This document shows, in pieces, positions 52,204-58,781 of a DNA stretch of 64,000 nt. The notes under the pieces were generated by a model. That model searched no databases. It saw only the letters and a list, made by a program, of their open reading frames with translations, and was not told the origin of the DNA. Location: contig NZ_MPIN01000002.1 of the NCBI RefSeq assembly GCF_001887355.1, positions 744,001 through 808,000 of the forward strand. The letters run 5' to 3'. Position numbers and translations under genes: made by a program. This DNA is from Cystobacter ferrugineus. Lineage in GTDB: Bacteria; Myxococcota; Myxococcia; Myxococcales; Myxococcaceae. Each line of letters begins with the position of its first letter. Positions within the stretch are counted from its first letter, which is position 1.

Positions 52204-52590
52204 TCAATCGCCGCTGACGGCGTCGGCGCTCACTTCTGCCGAGCTGCCTGCGGAAGGCGTCGGCGTCTGTTGGGGCGCGCTTGGTTGCTGGCCGGGCAAA
52301 AGCCGGGCATTGGAGCCACCAGACGCGAGAGACAGCACGGCGGGCCTGTGGAGGGGCTCCAGGAGCGCGGCAGCCGACGCTCGGGCGAGTGCGGTGCCAA
52401 GGGCGGGCAGCGGCACCTCGGGACCGTGGAGCGTGGCGGGGTGTGCCTGCTCAGCCCGTAGCCGACGCAGCGGCATCCAGCCGGTTATGGGGGTCGTTTC
52501 GGCAAGATTTCGGGGGGGACGGACGGCAAAACCCAACCGAGCCCGCGAGTTTTTTTGGAAATTTTCTGAGCGTGTGCGACCTCCGAGCAA
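52204..52590 (-). pseudogene. Possible 3' end of a phage portal gene (weak)
   Basis: The frame ends 36 nt before the prohead-protease start, the normal portal-protease order of HK97-type phages. Its last 60 residues (LASGGSNARLLPGQQPSAPQ then TPTPSAGSSAEVSADAVSGD) have the Pro/Ala/Ser-rich composition of portal C-termini. The upstream part is not convincing, and no core portal motif is seen. Reported as a possible remnant only. Confidence 0.25.
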
Positions 52591-52740
52591 GGTTGAGAGC
52601 GGCCCCGCATCGGAAAAGCTTGCCGGGGGGGCACCCTTCCAGGCGCGGCAGACTCAGGGCGCGCGGCCCCCAACCCTTTCAGGCGTCAACTGGCTTATGA
52701 CTCACGAGCCATCACAAACTTATAACCCCATAGAGAACTG

Positions 52741-52996
52741 ATGTAGGAGTAGTATATAAGAGTATATGAACATATATGAGGTAGACGGCTATAGAAGTTT
52801 AGAAACCAGCTCAAAGCCGATTGACGTGAGCCACTTCTCCCCGGCGAGGCTGCCTGCCGTTCAAGGAACCAAGCCCCCAGACCCGGCAAGGTGTCACGCT
52901 GTCAAGCCGTCAAGCCTTGAATCTATAAACTCCTATAGAAAAAGCTCATGTAGGAGTAGTATATAGGTATACATGAGGTATAGGGCTATAGGATTG
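52741..52996. repeat. AT-rich direct repeat of about 50 bp, two copies
   Basis: Copy 1 at 52741-52795 and copy 2 at 52948-52993 begin with the same 18 bp (52741-52758, 52948-52965) and end with related ATGAGGTA..GGCTATAG sequence. They are 207 bp apart in the same orientation. TATATA-type elements within each could be promoters. Confidence 0.8.
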
Positions 52997-53030
52997 TTGG
53001 AACAGCCCAATTGACGCTTGACGGTTGACA
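52901..53030. repeat. Tandem GTCAAGCC and TTGAC heptamer motifs (iteron-like)
   Basis: GTCAAGCC occurs twice head to tail at 52901-52916. TTGACGC, TTGACGG and TTGACAC are tandem at 53011-53031 (7-bp period). A further TTGACG is at 52821 and CGTCAA at 52684. The shared GTCAA/TTGAC core suggests one binding protein. They lie directly before the excisionase-like gene. Confidence 0.65.
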
Positions 53031-53093
53031 CCCGCCGCTCCGCTGCCGCTGCTGGCCTGGGCCACGTCAAGAATCCGCACCCATTTAGGCGTT

Positions 53094-53348
53094 GTGGAAC
53101 AGCCCATCTTGTCGCCAGCCCCGAGCCTGCCCGCGCCCACCGAAGCGGGCTTCAACGCGTCTGAATTCCTAACCGTTGATGAAGCCGCAGCTTTGCTGCG
53201 CGTGAACCGGAAAACGCTCTATGAGTCGATCCGGCGCGGCGAGGTGCCGGGAGTTCTCCACCTCGGTCGATCTGTCCGACTTCGCCGGAGCGTTCTGCTA
53301 TCCTGGACGCCGGGTAACAGCAGTCCCGCGCTTGGAAAAAAGCCATGA
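53094..53348 (+). CDS. Excisionase-like helix-turn-helix protein
   Basis: An 84-residue DNA-binding protein with the MerR/excisionase-type winged helix FLTVDEAAALLRVNRKTLYESIRRGEVPGVLHLGRSVRL (about 24-65). I chose the GTG at 53094; a TTG at 53025 lies within the TTGAC repeats and would extend it by 23 residues. Its TGA overlaps the integrase ATG (53345-53348). It is likely the recombination directionality factor of the element. Confidence 0.85.
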   Translation: MEQPILSPAPSLPAPTEAGFNASEFLTVDEAAALLRVNRKTLYESIRRGEVPGVLHLGRSVRLRRSVLLSWTPGNSSPALGKKP

Positions 53349-54556
53349 GCGTCAGACTGCGGAAGTGGAAGACGAAGGAGGGCAAGGTGCAAGAGGCGTG
53401 GTGGGTTGACGTGAAGTACCAGCACCCAAGCGGGAGGGTGGAGCGCGTGCGCAAGGCATCGCCCATCAACACCCGTCGCGGCGCTGAAGAGTACGAGCGT
53501 CAGATCCGGCACGCACTCCTCACGGGTTCCTTCGGAAAGGAAAAGCAGAGCGAGGCGGGCCGGATTCCTACGGTTGAAGAGTTTGTCCCGCGCTTCCTCA
53601 CGTACAGCGAGAACAACAACAAATATTCAAGCGTTGTTTCCAAGCGCCAAATCCTCGATCAGCACGTCATTCCGGCTCTTGGTCGTATGCCGTTGGACTC
53701 CATCGGTCTGGCTGAGATCGAGGATTTCAAAGCGGCTATGCGCAAGAAGACGTCGGGAGCCCGCGCCCGGAAGGATGCCCCCACGAAGGCAGCCATTCGC
53801 AAGCGTAAGGACATCCAGCCCGCGCTTCTGAGCCTCAAGACCATCAACAACGCGCTAACGGTGGTTCGCAAGATGCTGTCGCTCGCACAGGAGCACGGCA
53901 TCATCACGCACGTTCCGCGCGTTAAGCTCTTCAAGACTGCGAAGGCGGCGTTTGACTTTCTCAGCTTTGATGAAGCCGAGCGGGTTGTCGCCGCTGCGGC
54001 CCCTGAATGGCGCCCGGTTGTGCTCGTGGCGCTCAAGACGGGACTGCGGCAAGGCGAGCTGATCGGGCTCCAGTGGGGCGACGTGGACTTGCAGCGCGGC
54101 AAGCTGCACGTCCGGCGCACCATCTGGCGCGGCGTGACGGGGCTCCCCAAGGGTGGGCGCGAGCGGACGGTCGATCTCCCGGGCTCGGCCCTGGAAGCGC
54201 TCAAGGCACACCGGCATCTGCGCGGCCCCTACGTGTTCTGTCAGGCGGACGGACAGCCGCACACGAACGGCACCATGAAGGGCCCTCTTGAGCGTGCGCT
54301 TCGCGAGGCGGACATCTGCCGCGAGCAGGGGCGCATCGGCTGGCACGACCTGCGGCACACCTACGGGAGTCACCTCGCGATGCGTGGCGTGCCGCTCAAG
54401 GCGATCCAGGAGCTGATGGGGCACGCGACCATCGAGATGACAGAGCGCTATGCCCACCTGTCACCCGAGGTACGGGCGAGCGCCGTGCAGCAGCTCGATC
54501 TCCCTGTGCCCCAGCTCCAAGCCGCTCCGGCCAGAAGCGCCGAAGGGGCACACTGA
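53345..54556 (+). CDS. Tyrosine-type site-specific integrase
   Basis: A 403-residue phage-type integrase. An N-terminal arm-binding-like domain (1-60), a SAM-like core-binding domain (about 75-185) and a catalytic domain with R235 (TGLRQGEL), H334/R337 (HDLRH), H360 (LMGHATIEMT) and nucleophile Y369 (ERYAHLS) are intact. It is coupled to the upstream excisionase-like gene and ends 67 nt before the 21-bp att repeat at 54624, the usual position for a tmRNA/tRNA-targeting integrase. Confidence 0.95.
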   Translation: MSVRLRKWKTKEGKVQEAWWVDVKYQHPSGRVERVRKASPINTRRGAEEYERQIRHALLTGSFGKEKQSEAGRIPTVEEFVPRFLTYSENNNKYSSVVSKRQILDQHVIPALGRMPLDSIGLAEIEDFKAAMRKKTSGARARKDAPTKAAIRKRKDIQPALLSLKTINNALTVVRKMLSLAQEHGIITHVPRVKLFKTAKAAFDFLSFDEAERVVAAAAPEWRPVVLVALKTGLRQGELIGLQWGDVDLQRGKLHVRRTIWRGVTGLPKGGRERTVDLPGSALEALKAHRHLRGPYVFCQADGQPHTNGTMKGPLERALREADICREQGRIGWHDLRHTYGSHLAMRGVPLKAIQELMGHATIEMTERYAHLSPEVRASAVQQLDLPVPQLQAAPARSAEGAH

Positions 54557-54566
54557 GGGCACATGC
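54544..54566. repeat. 23-bp direct repeat, right copy, spanning the integrase stop codon
   Basis: Identical to 41963-41985. It overlaps the last codons and TGA of the integrase gene and lies 58 bp from the att repeat. See the left copy for interpretation. Confidence 0.7.
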
Positions 54567-54578
54567 GGAAATGAGGGC

Positions 54579-54612
54579 AAAGAAAAAGCCCAGCAACCCC
54601 TCGGGATTGCTG
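54579..54612 (-). terminator. Minus-strand intrinsic terminator next to the internal att repeat
   Basis: CAGCAA (54591-54596) pairs with TTGCTG (54607-54612), with a further CCC/GGG inner pairing. On the minus strand it is followed by GGGCTTTTTCTTT. It lies on the 3' side of the ssrA-like fragment, as the true terminator does at 58174, and may be a fossil tmRNA terminator or protect the integrase from antisense transcription. Confidence 0.75.
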
Positions 54613-54623
54613 AGCTTCTGAGT

Positions 54624-54644
54624 GTGGAGGCGGCGGGAATCGAA
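54624..54644. other. Internal attachment-site repeat (21 bp of ssrA 3' end)
   Basis: Perfect 21-bp match to the core of 41811-41836 and 58225-58250. It lies 68 nt downstream of the integrase stop, so the integrase-bearing element is best defined as 41811-54644, with a second element or remnant from 54624 to 58250. Confidence 0.8.
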
Positions 54645-54953
54645 GCCGCCGCCGGAGGCTTCCGGCGAGAGCGCTCCAGAGCGGTTGAGAGCGGTTTTCG
54701 TAGGAGTTCCAGCCGATTACGCTGCTCCCTGCTCCGCGCCGACGTGTGTTGAGAGCGCTTCAGCGCGGGTCTGCTGTAGCAATGTAGGCGAGAGTTGCAA
54801 GAACGAGCGTCTCGTCGCCTTCTCGTGCAAGGGCTGAGCGGGCGGCGGCACGGGCACGCGGGCCTGACGGCGCCTCCCCTGCCTCCAGACAGGCGCGCAG
54901 CGCGTTGGCCAGCTCGCGCCAGCGGGCCTCGGCGTCTCCGGGTGCACGCTCGG

Positions 54954-56099
54954 CTACTCCTTCTTCGGGACCTTCTGCTCGATCTCCGCGAGGACAGCGT
55001 CCCTGTCGAGCCGGATCTGTGTGTCCCGGAGGTTCTCCTTCAGGGTACGCCTGCTGGCCTCCACGGTCTTGGAATCCGCATGACCCGGGCGCGCGTAGTA
55101 GGGATCGCTCATGACCTTTTCCATGTCCGCGTCCGGATGGTACTGGTAAAGCTGTACGTTGTTCTTGGCTCCCGGCTTGGGCTCCATGACCATGGGAATC
55201 TTATACCCAGCCTTCGTGGTGGACACGCCGCTCACCACCACATGGTCATTCGGATTCCGTGGTGCTCCCTTGGAATGATTGGAGGGGGGGGCTTGCTCCA
55301 GCTCGAGCTTGCCATCCTTGGACTCTTTCGCCCCGAGGGCCGCCCAGAAACTGGTGGCGGTGTTGTTGATGGTGTCCCCCTGGTTCACCTTCTGCGCCAG
55401 GCCATGGAACGCGGTCCCGGGCGTCGCCTTGATAGGGTTCTCGTTATAATTGTCTTTGTCATCATTCCAGTCGAACTGCTCGCGCTCCTGGGCGGTCAAC
55501 ACCTCCACCTTCGACCCAATGGCCTTCCCCACCGTCCACGCGCCGGCACAGACGCCCGTGATGCTGGCTTTGTTGGCCTTGTCATTCAACGCCGCCTCCA
55601 GAAGCGTCTCCTCGTACTCCGTCCGGCTCGTGTGCTCGAGCTTGTTCAGCTCTTCCTTTTCGTTGGTGGGGTTCTGTTTGACACGATTGAAATCCTTGTC
55701 CGCGGGATCCTGACTGCGCTTCGACTTCACCTGCGCGTCGTTCGCGGTCAAGGAACCGAATACGAAGAGATGGTTGATCCCCTTGAGGGCCCCATTGGGA
55801 TCCTTCTGACTCTCTTTGCGCTGCCTTGCCAACTCCGGGATGCTCTTGCCATCCGCGCCCGCGGGCAGGAGTTTGACGAGCGGCTTGGGATTTCCCTCTG
55901 GGACGGAGATGCTATCAATGACGTTCTTGTCGTATTTGAGCGCCTTGCCGTCATACCCTCCCCGAACGAACACGCCGATGACCGGGACGGGGCTGTCTTC
56001 GGGCCTGGGCGGACGCTTCCACTCCTTCTTGGGCGCTCCCCGGGTCTGCGAGGTGCTCGGCGGCTCCATGGGAGGGGGCTTCGGTCCAATCTTGGGCAT
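54954..56099 (-). CDS. Hypothetical protein with divergent class I glutamine-amidotransferase-like motifs
   Basis: A 381-residue soluble protein of no assigned family. The order of motifs recalls peptidase C26/GATase1: VPVIGVFVRGGYDG near residue 40, INHLFVFGSL, a nucleophile-elbow-like ITGVCAGAWTVG (about 180), DHVVVSGVST and LYQYHPDAD (compare GVQWHPE) near 310. If so, the Cys in GVCAGAW and the His in YHPD would be catalytic. N- and C-terminal regions are charged and Pro-rich, without signal peptide. Lys- and Asn-rich composition differs from the core genes, suggesting transfer. Assignment is pattern-based only. Confidence 0.68.
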   Translation of the reverse strand: MPKIGPKPPPMEPPSTSQTRGAPKKEWKRPPRPEDSPVPVIGVFVRGGYDGKALKYDKNVIDSISVPEGNPKPLVKLLPAGADGKSIPELARQRKESQKDPNGALKGINHLFVFGSLTANDAQVKSKRSQDPADKDFNRVKQNPTNEKEELNKLEHTSRTEYEETLLEAALNDKANKASITGVCAGAWTVGKAIGSKVEVLTAQEREQFDWNDDKDNYNENPIKATPGTAFHGLAQKVNQGDTINNTATSFWAALGAKESKDGKLELEQAPPSNHSKGAPRNPNDHVVVSGVSTTKAGYKIPMVMEPKPGAKNNVQLYQYHPDADMEKVMSDPYYARPGHADSKTVEASRRTLKENLRDTQIRLDRDAVLAEIEQKVPKKE

Positions 56100-56334
56100 G
56101 GCGGCTCTTCCAGCAGGGGAGAGAACAGCAGAGCTGTAAAAAAACGCTATGAACGTATCATGACCCCATCGAACCGCCCCGTCAACACAATCAGGATTTT
56201 CCCGGAAATTGAGAAGCGGAAGGGGTGTCAGCGGAAGGGGTGTCAGACGATTCGTAGGAAACGTTTGACACCTTCTATGGGGTCCCTGGTGGAAGCGTAG
56301 GGGTCAGGCTCCGGCCGCGCGGGTCTGAACGATT
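56100..56334. repeat. Tandem 15-bp repeat with inverted partner
   Basis: Two perfect tandem 15-bp units (56216-56230, 56231-56245) ending in GGTGTCA are followed by an inverted TGACACCTT (56266-56274). They can fold into a stem around a 20-nt loop. The arrangement resembles REP-type elements or a protein-binding operator. It lies upstream of the GATase-like gene and downstream of the HxlR gene. Confidence 0.7.
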
Positions 56335-56748
56335 TTATCGCTCAGCATCGTCGTAAGCGCGGCGGCATTCCTCGACGCGGGACAAGTTGTTCCTGATCCA
56401 GAAGTTGAGGCCTTCGAGGGCGCGCAACATGCCCACGCCCATCTCGGTCAATTCGTATTCGACTCGCGGCGGCACTTCGGGAAAGTAATGGCGTGCCACA
56501 AGGCCATCTCGCTCCAGATTTCGCAGCGTAAGCGTCAGCATGCGCTGGGTGATCCCGTCAAGCTCACTCTTGAGCACCGAGAAGCGGAGCCGACGCCCAC
56601 TCGCGATCGATAGGCGCCAGATGACCTGGACAGTCCATTTGTCGCCGAGCCGCGTGCAGATCCCGTTCGCCGGATACGGTCTGAAGTGCGGACTCCCCTC
56701 CGTCTCCTCATCGGACTGACCATAGATCGGTTTGTCCAAGCGTATCAT
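56335..56748 (-). CDS. HxlR-family winged-helix regulator
   Basis: A 137-residue transcription factor. HxlR pattern: GDKWTVQVIWRLSIASGRRLRFSVLKSELDGITQRMLTLTLRNLERDGLVARHYFPEVPPRVEYELTEMG, nearly full length. I started it at MIRLDKPIYG (ATG 56746-56748). It is divergent from an NmrA-type oxidoreductase gene with 89 bp between, the classic arrangement for an HxlR sensor controlling its neighbour. Such regulators often sense quinones or aldehydes. Confidence 0.92.
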   Translation of the reverse strand: MIRLDKPIYGQSDEETEGSPHFRPYPANGICTRLGDKWTVQVIWRLSIASGRRLRFSVLKSELDGITQRMLTLTLRNLERDGLVARHYFPEVPPRVEYELTEMGVGMLRALEGLNFWIRNNLSRVEECRRAYDDAER

Positions 56749-56801
56749 CCTTGTGCCCGAGGCTGGGAAATGTGCCGTCTTCCGGCGGCTTTCCAGCTCA
56801 T

Positions 56802-56811
56802 ATACCAGTAT
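56802..56811. promoter_or_regulatory. Candidate HxlR operator
   Basis: ATAC-CA-GTAT, a 10-bp palindrome in the 89-bp divergent promoter region, 27 nt before the NmrA ATG. HxlR-family dimers bind short GTAC/GTAT-type inverted repeats in such positions. Assignment is inferred. Confidence 0.4.
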
Positions 56812-56837
56812 CCCATGATCAAATACGAGGGTGGACA

Positions 56838-57743
56838 ATGAGGGATACGCAACGGACTATCCTGGTCTTCGGCGCGACCGGCCAACAGGGAGGAGCGGTC
56901 GCCAGAGCCCTCCTGCGGGCGCAGTGGGCCGTTCGCGCACTCGTGCGAGATCCCGCGGCACCCAAGTCGATTGCGCTGCGCGAGGCGGGCGTCGAACTCG
57001 TGCGGGGATCGTTCGCCGACATCGACGTGCTCCGCGCCGCGATGAAGGATGCCTATGGCGTCTTCAGCGTGGTGCCGAGTTCGCCCAGCGGCGCCGTGAC
57101 CGATGAGGAGGAAGTTCGTTTCGGGACCGCGATCGCGGACCTGGCCTCCGAGAGCGGCATCGCGCATCTCGTCTATTCCTCGGGAGCCAGCGTCGGGGAG
57201 AAGCCGACGGGTGTAGCACGTTTCGACACCAAGGCTCGCATCGAGGCGCACATCCGAGAACTGCCAGTCACCGCGACCATTGTCAGGCCTGTGATATTCA
57301 TGGAGATGCTCGTAAGACCCGGGTTCGGCCTGGACAAAGGTCGGTTCACATTTTTCCTCAGACCCAACCAGTCGATGCAGCTCATCGCCGTGGACGACAT
57401 CGGAAAATTCGTCACCGCGATCTTCGCCGACAAGATGCGGTTCAGTGGGGAGACGTTGAAGATCGCGAGCGATACCGTTACAGGCCGCGAATTGGAAACC
57501 ATCTTGACCGAAGCCGCCGGCCGGCCTATCGCCTATGCGCGCTTTCCCGATGAGGTCCTCGCGGCCAATCCCTATCTCAGACAGTTGGCCGCGAGTCTGG
57601 ACGAAGGCCCACTTGCGGACCACGTGGATCTGAACGTCATGCGTGAGCTCAATCCGGAGATTCTCTCATTCCGGTCCTGGCTTGCCGGGAGCGGTCGCAA
57701 GGCCCTCGACGAAGCCCTTGGGACAACCGGTCTCGGTTTATGA
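56838..57743 (+). CDS. NmrA-type NAD(P)-binding oxidoreductase
   Basis: A 301-residue short-chain-dehydrogenase-like protein. The N-terminal Rossmann motif VFGATGQQGGAVARALL (about 10-26), RALVRDP, then VVPSSPSG and LVYSSGASVGEKPTGV, and VRPVIFMEML fit the NmrA/HSCARG subgroup, which senses or reduces NAD(P)/quinones. It is driven divergently from the HxlR gene. Function probably in electrophile/quinone response (inference). Confidence 0.9.
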   Translation: MRDTQRTILVFGATGQQGGAVARALLRAQWAVRALVRDPAAPKSIALREAGVELVRGSFADIDVLRAAMKDAYGVFSVVPSSPSGAVTDEEEVRFGTAIADLASESGIAHLVYSSGASVGEKPTGVARFDTKARIEAHIRELPVTATIVRPVIFMEMLVRPGFGLDKGRFTFFLRPNQSMQLIAVDDIGKFVTAIFADKMRFSGETLKIASDTVTGRELETILTEAAGRPIAYARFPDEVLAANPYLRQLAASLDEGPLADHVDLNVMRELNPEILSFRSWLAGSGRKALDEALGTTGLGL

Positions 57744-57870
57744 CTTCACGACCCAGATGAGGTCGGGGTGGGCGGCGATGGCCCTGCCGAGTTCGGCGCC
57801 GTCGAACATGGCCAGGTTGGCGCCGTTACCGAGGCCTCCATGCTTTCCACCGGGAGGTTGGTCACGCTCA
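57741..57870 (-). pseudogene. C-terminal remnant of an FAD-dependent monooxygenase
   Basis: The minus strand at 57741-57834 reads GNGANLAMFDGAELGRAIAA then HPDLIWVVKS and a stop, matching the conserved C-terminal region of TetX/PHBH-like FAD monooxygenases (GEGANLAMLDGAELG). The upstream part is frameshifted and no N-terminal FAD domain remains. It overlaps the stop of the NmrA gene on the other strand. A relic of gene loss within the island. Confidence 0.5.
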
Positions 57871-58173
57871 TGAAGTGAGGCATCAGCCGCCCCGCGCCCA
57901 GCACTCCGCCCGGTTCGAAGTCATTGCGCTCCGTCCGCGGGAAGGCGGACTCGTCCTTCGCCTTGAAGCCCTCCACCGCGTCCGCTTCGGCTGGCCGCAC
58001 GAGAGAAGCTTGCCTGCCCGCAGCAGGAGGAGCACTTAAAGTGCGGAAGAGCCACGCAACCGGGCAAGCCCACCACGTTCCCGTGGGAGGCCCTCTGCGC
58101 CGAGGTGGCGAAGCTCCAGGTGCAGCGCCACGAGCGAGGCCAGCTCGCCCGGCTGCCGCTGGCGGCTTCAGCG
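57871..58173. other. Degenerate stretch before the ssrA terminator
   Basis: No intact gene. A plus-strand reading near 58047-58170 (GKPTTFPWEALCAEVAKLQV, then QRHERGQLARLPLAAS) looks like protein but has no start, and is probably a fragment of a deleted gene. Short minus-strand coding-like text at 57880-58000 is also incomplete. Confidence 0.4.
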
Positions 58174-58211
58174 GAAAAAGAAAACCCCGGGTCGCCTGCT
58201 GGCGCCCGGGG
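58174..58211 (-). terminator. Intrinsic terminator of ssrA
   Basis: Minus-strand stem CCCCGGG-C-GCC type: 58205-58211 pairs with 58185-58191 and 58201-58204 with 58193-58196 around TGCT-type loop, followed by TTTTCTTTTTC (58174-58184). It starts 16 nt downstream of the mature tmRNA 3' end. Confidence 0.9.
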
Positions 58212-58224
58212 CTCTACTACATCC

Positions 58225-58250
58225 AGTGGAGGCGGCGGGAATCGAACCCG
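58225..58250. other. Right attachment-site repeat within the ssrA 3' end
   Basis: 26 bp identical to 41811-41836. It includes the tmRNA acceptor/T-arm 3' strand, so integration preserves the functional ssrA gene. It marks the right boundary of the island. Confidence 0.85.
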
Positions 58251-58587
58251 CGTCCGAAAGCCTTCCGCTCTTCGACCCTACGTGCGTAGTCCGCGCTTTG
58301 TTACGTCCCACGGGCTTCCACGGACGGAATCCTGTGAGCCGGTCCTGGAAGATCTCACCGCCGAGAGCCCAGGCTCCCTCGTCGGCCAGCCCGCATTATG
58401 ACGGCCCTATCCCACCCCACGGGCCGAGGGCGAGAGGACCGCGCACTAGGAAACTGCTAGTTAGGCAGCCAGCGCGAGCTCAACGTTGTCGTTGGCTTTT
58501 GTGTCTGTGTTGGCGTTTTTACGAGCGACCAACGTGCTCGGCACGCGTCTCGAACTTCCATGCCCCCGTCGAAACCAGGTCGCCCCC
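58227..58587 (-). ncRNA. ssrA: Transfer-messenger RNA
   Basis: A 361-nt tmRNA. The 5' end GGGGGCG (58581-58587) pairs with CGCCTCC at the 3' end to form the 7-bp acceptor stem; the T-arm GGTTCGATTCCC is present and CCA is not encoded. The resume region encodes the tag ANDNVELALAA followed by TAA (58461-58496). It rescues stalled ribosomes and adds the degradation tag. The 3' end is the attachment site of the neighbouring island. Confidence 0.97.
58461..58496 (-). CDS. tmRNA proteolysis tag reading frame
   Basis: Eleven codons plus stop within ssrA: A-N-D-N-V-E-L-A-L-A-A. The C-terminal LAA is the usual ClpXP recognition end. Translated only after trans-translation onto tmRNA, so it has no start codon. 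Confidence 0.93.
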   Translation of the reverse strand, partial: ANDNVELALAA

Positions 58588-58636
58588 GGTTCAGGGTACT
58601 GCTCACTCACTGCTTCACCACGTCACGGCTTCACCT

Positions 58637-58664
58637 ACATTAACCGCCGACGGGTCCACGTCAA
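58637..58664 (-). promoter_or_regulatory. Likely sigma-70-type promoter of ssrA
   Basis: On the minus strand TTGACG (58659-58664) and TAATGT (58637-58642) are 16 bp apart. They lie about 50 nt upstream of the mature 5' end, leaving a leader for RNase P to remove. The match to -35/-10 consensus is good. Confidence 0.6.
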
Positions 58665-58781
58665 TCCTCCTGACGTCCCTCCCCGTTGATTCTCCAGCCC
58701 CCTCTCCCGCTCGCTCCCTCCCGGGAATAGCGGCCGAGCCGTGGGGTTCGGGGGCACCCACCTCGTGGGTGCTTCAGCCAC

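Larger units (their letters stand above)
52168..53093. other. 926-bp non-coding stretch with AT-rich repeats upstream of xis-int
   Basis: Left half: GC-rich phage remnant sequence. Right half (52690-53035): strikingly AT-rich with a long direct repeat, tandem GTCAAGCC and TTGAC motifs. A 14-bp perfect inverted repeat bounds the stretch (52176-52189 and 53075-53088). No intact gene is supported. It is a plausible control or replication region of the integrative element. Confidence 0.6.
54557..54953. other. Gene-free stretch holding the internal att repeat and a terminator
   Basis: Contains a minus-strand intrinsic terminator (54579-54612) and the 21-bp ssrA-like repeat (54624-54644), followed by about 300 bp without a supported gene. 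Short repeats of GAGCG/AGAGCGG type lie at 54668-54700. The convergent hypothetical gene at 54954 ends at its right edge. Confidence 0.5.

Noticed and set aside
52151-52741. Plus-strand open frame of 196 codons in the phage-remnant region
   Set aside because: No domain, no ribosome-binding site, and composition typical of non-coding GC-rich DNA; it partly overlaps better candidates on the other strand.
54795-56300. Plus-strand open frame of 501 codons opposite the GATase-like gene
   Set aside because: Antisense; the minus-strand frame has ordered motifs and normal composition.
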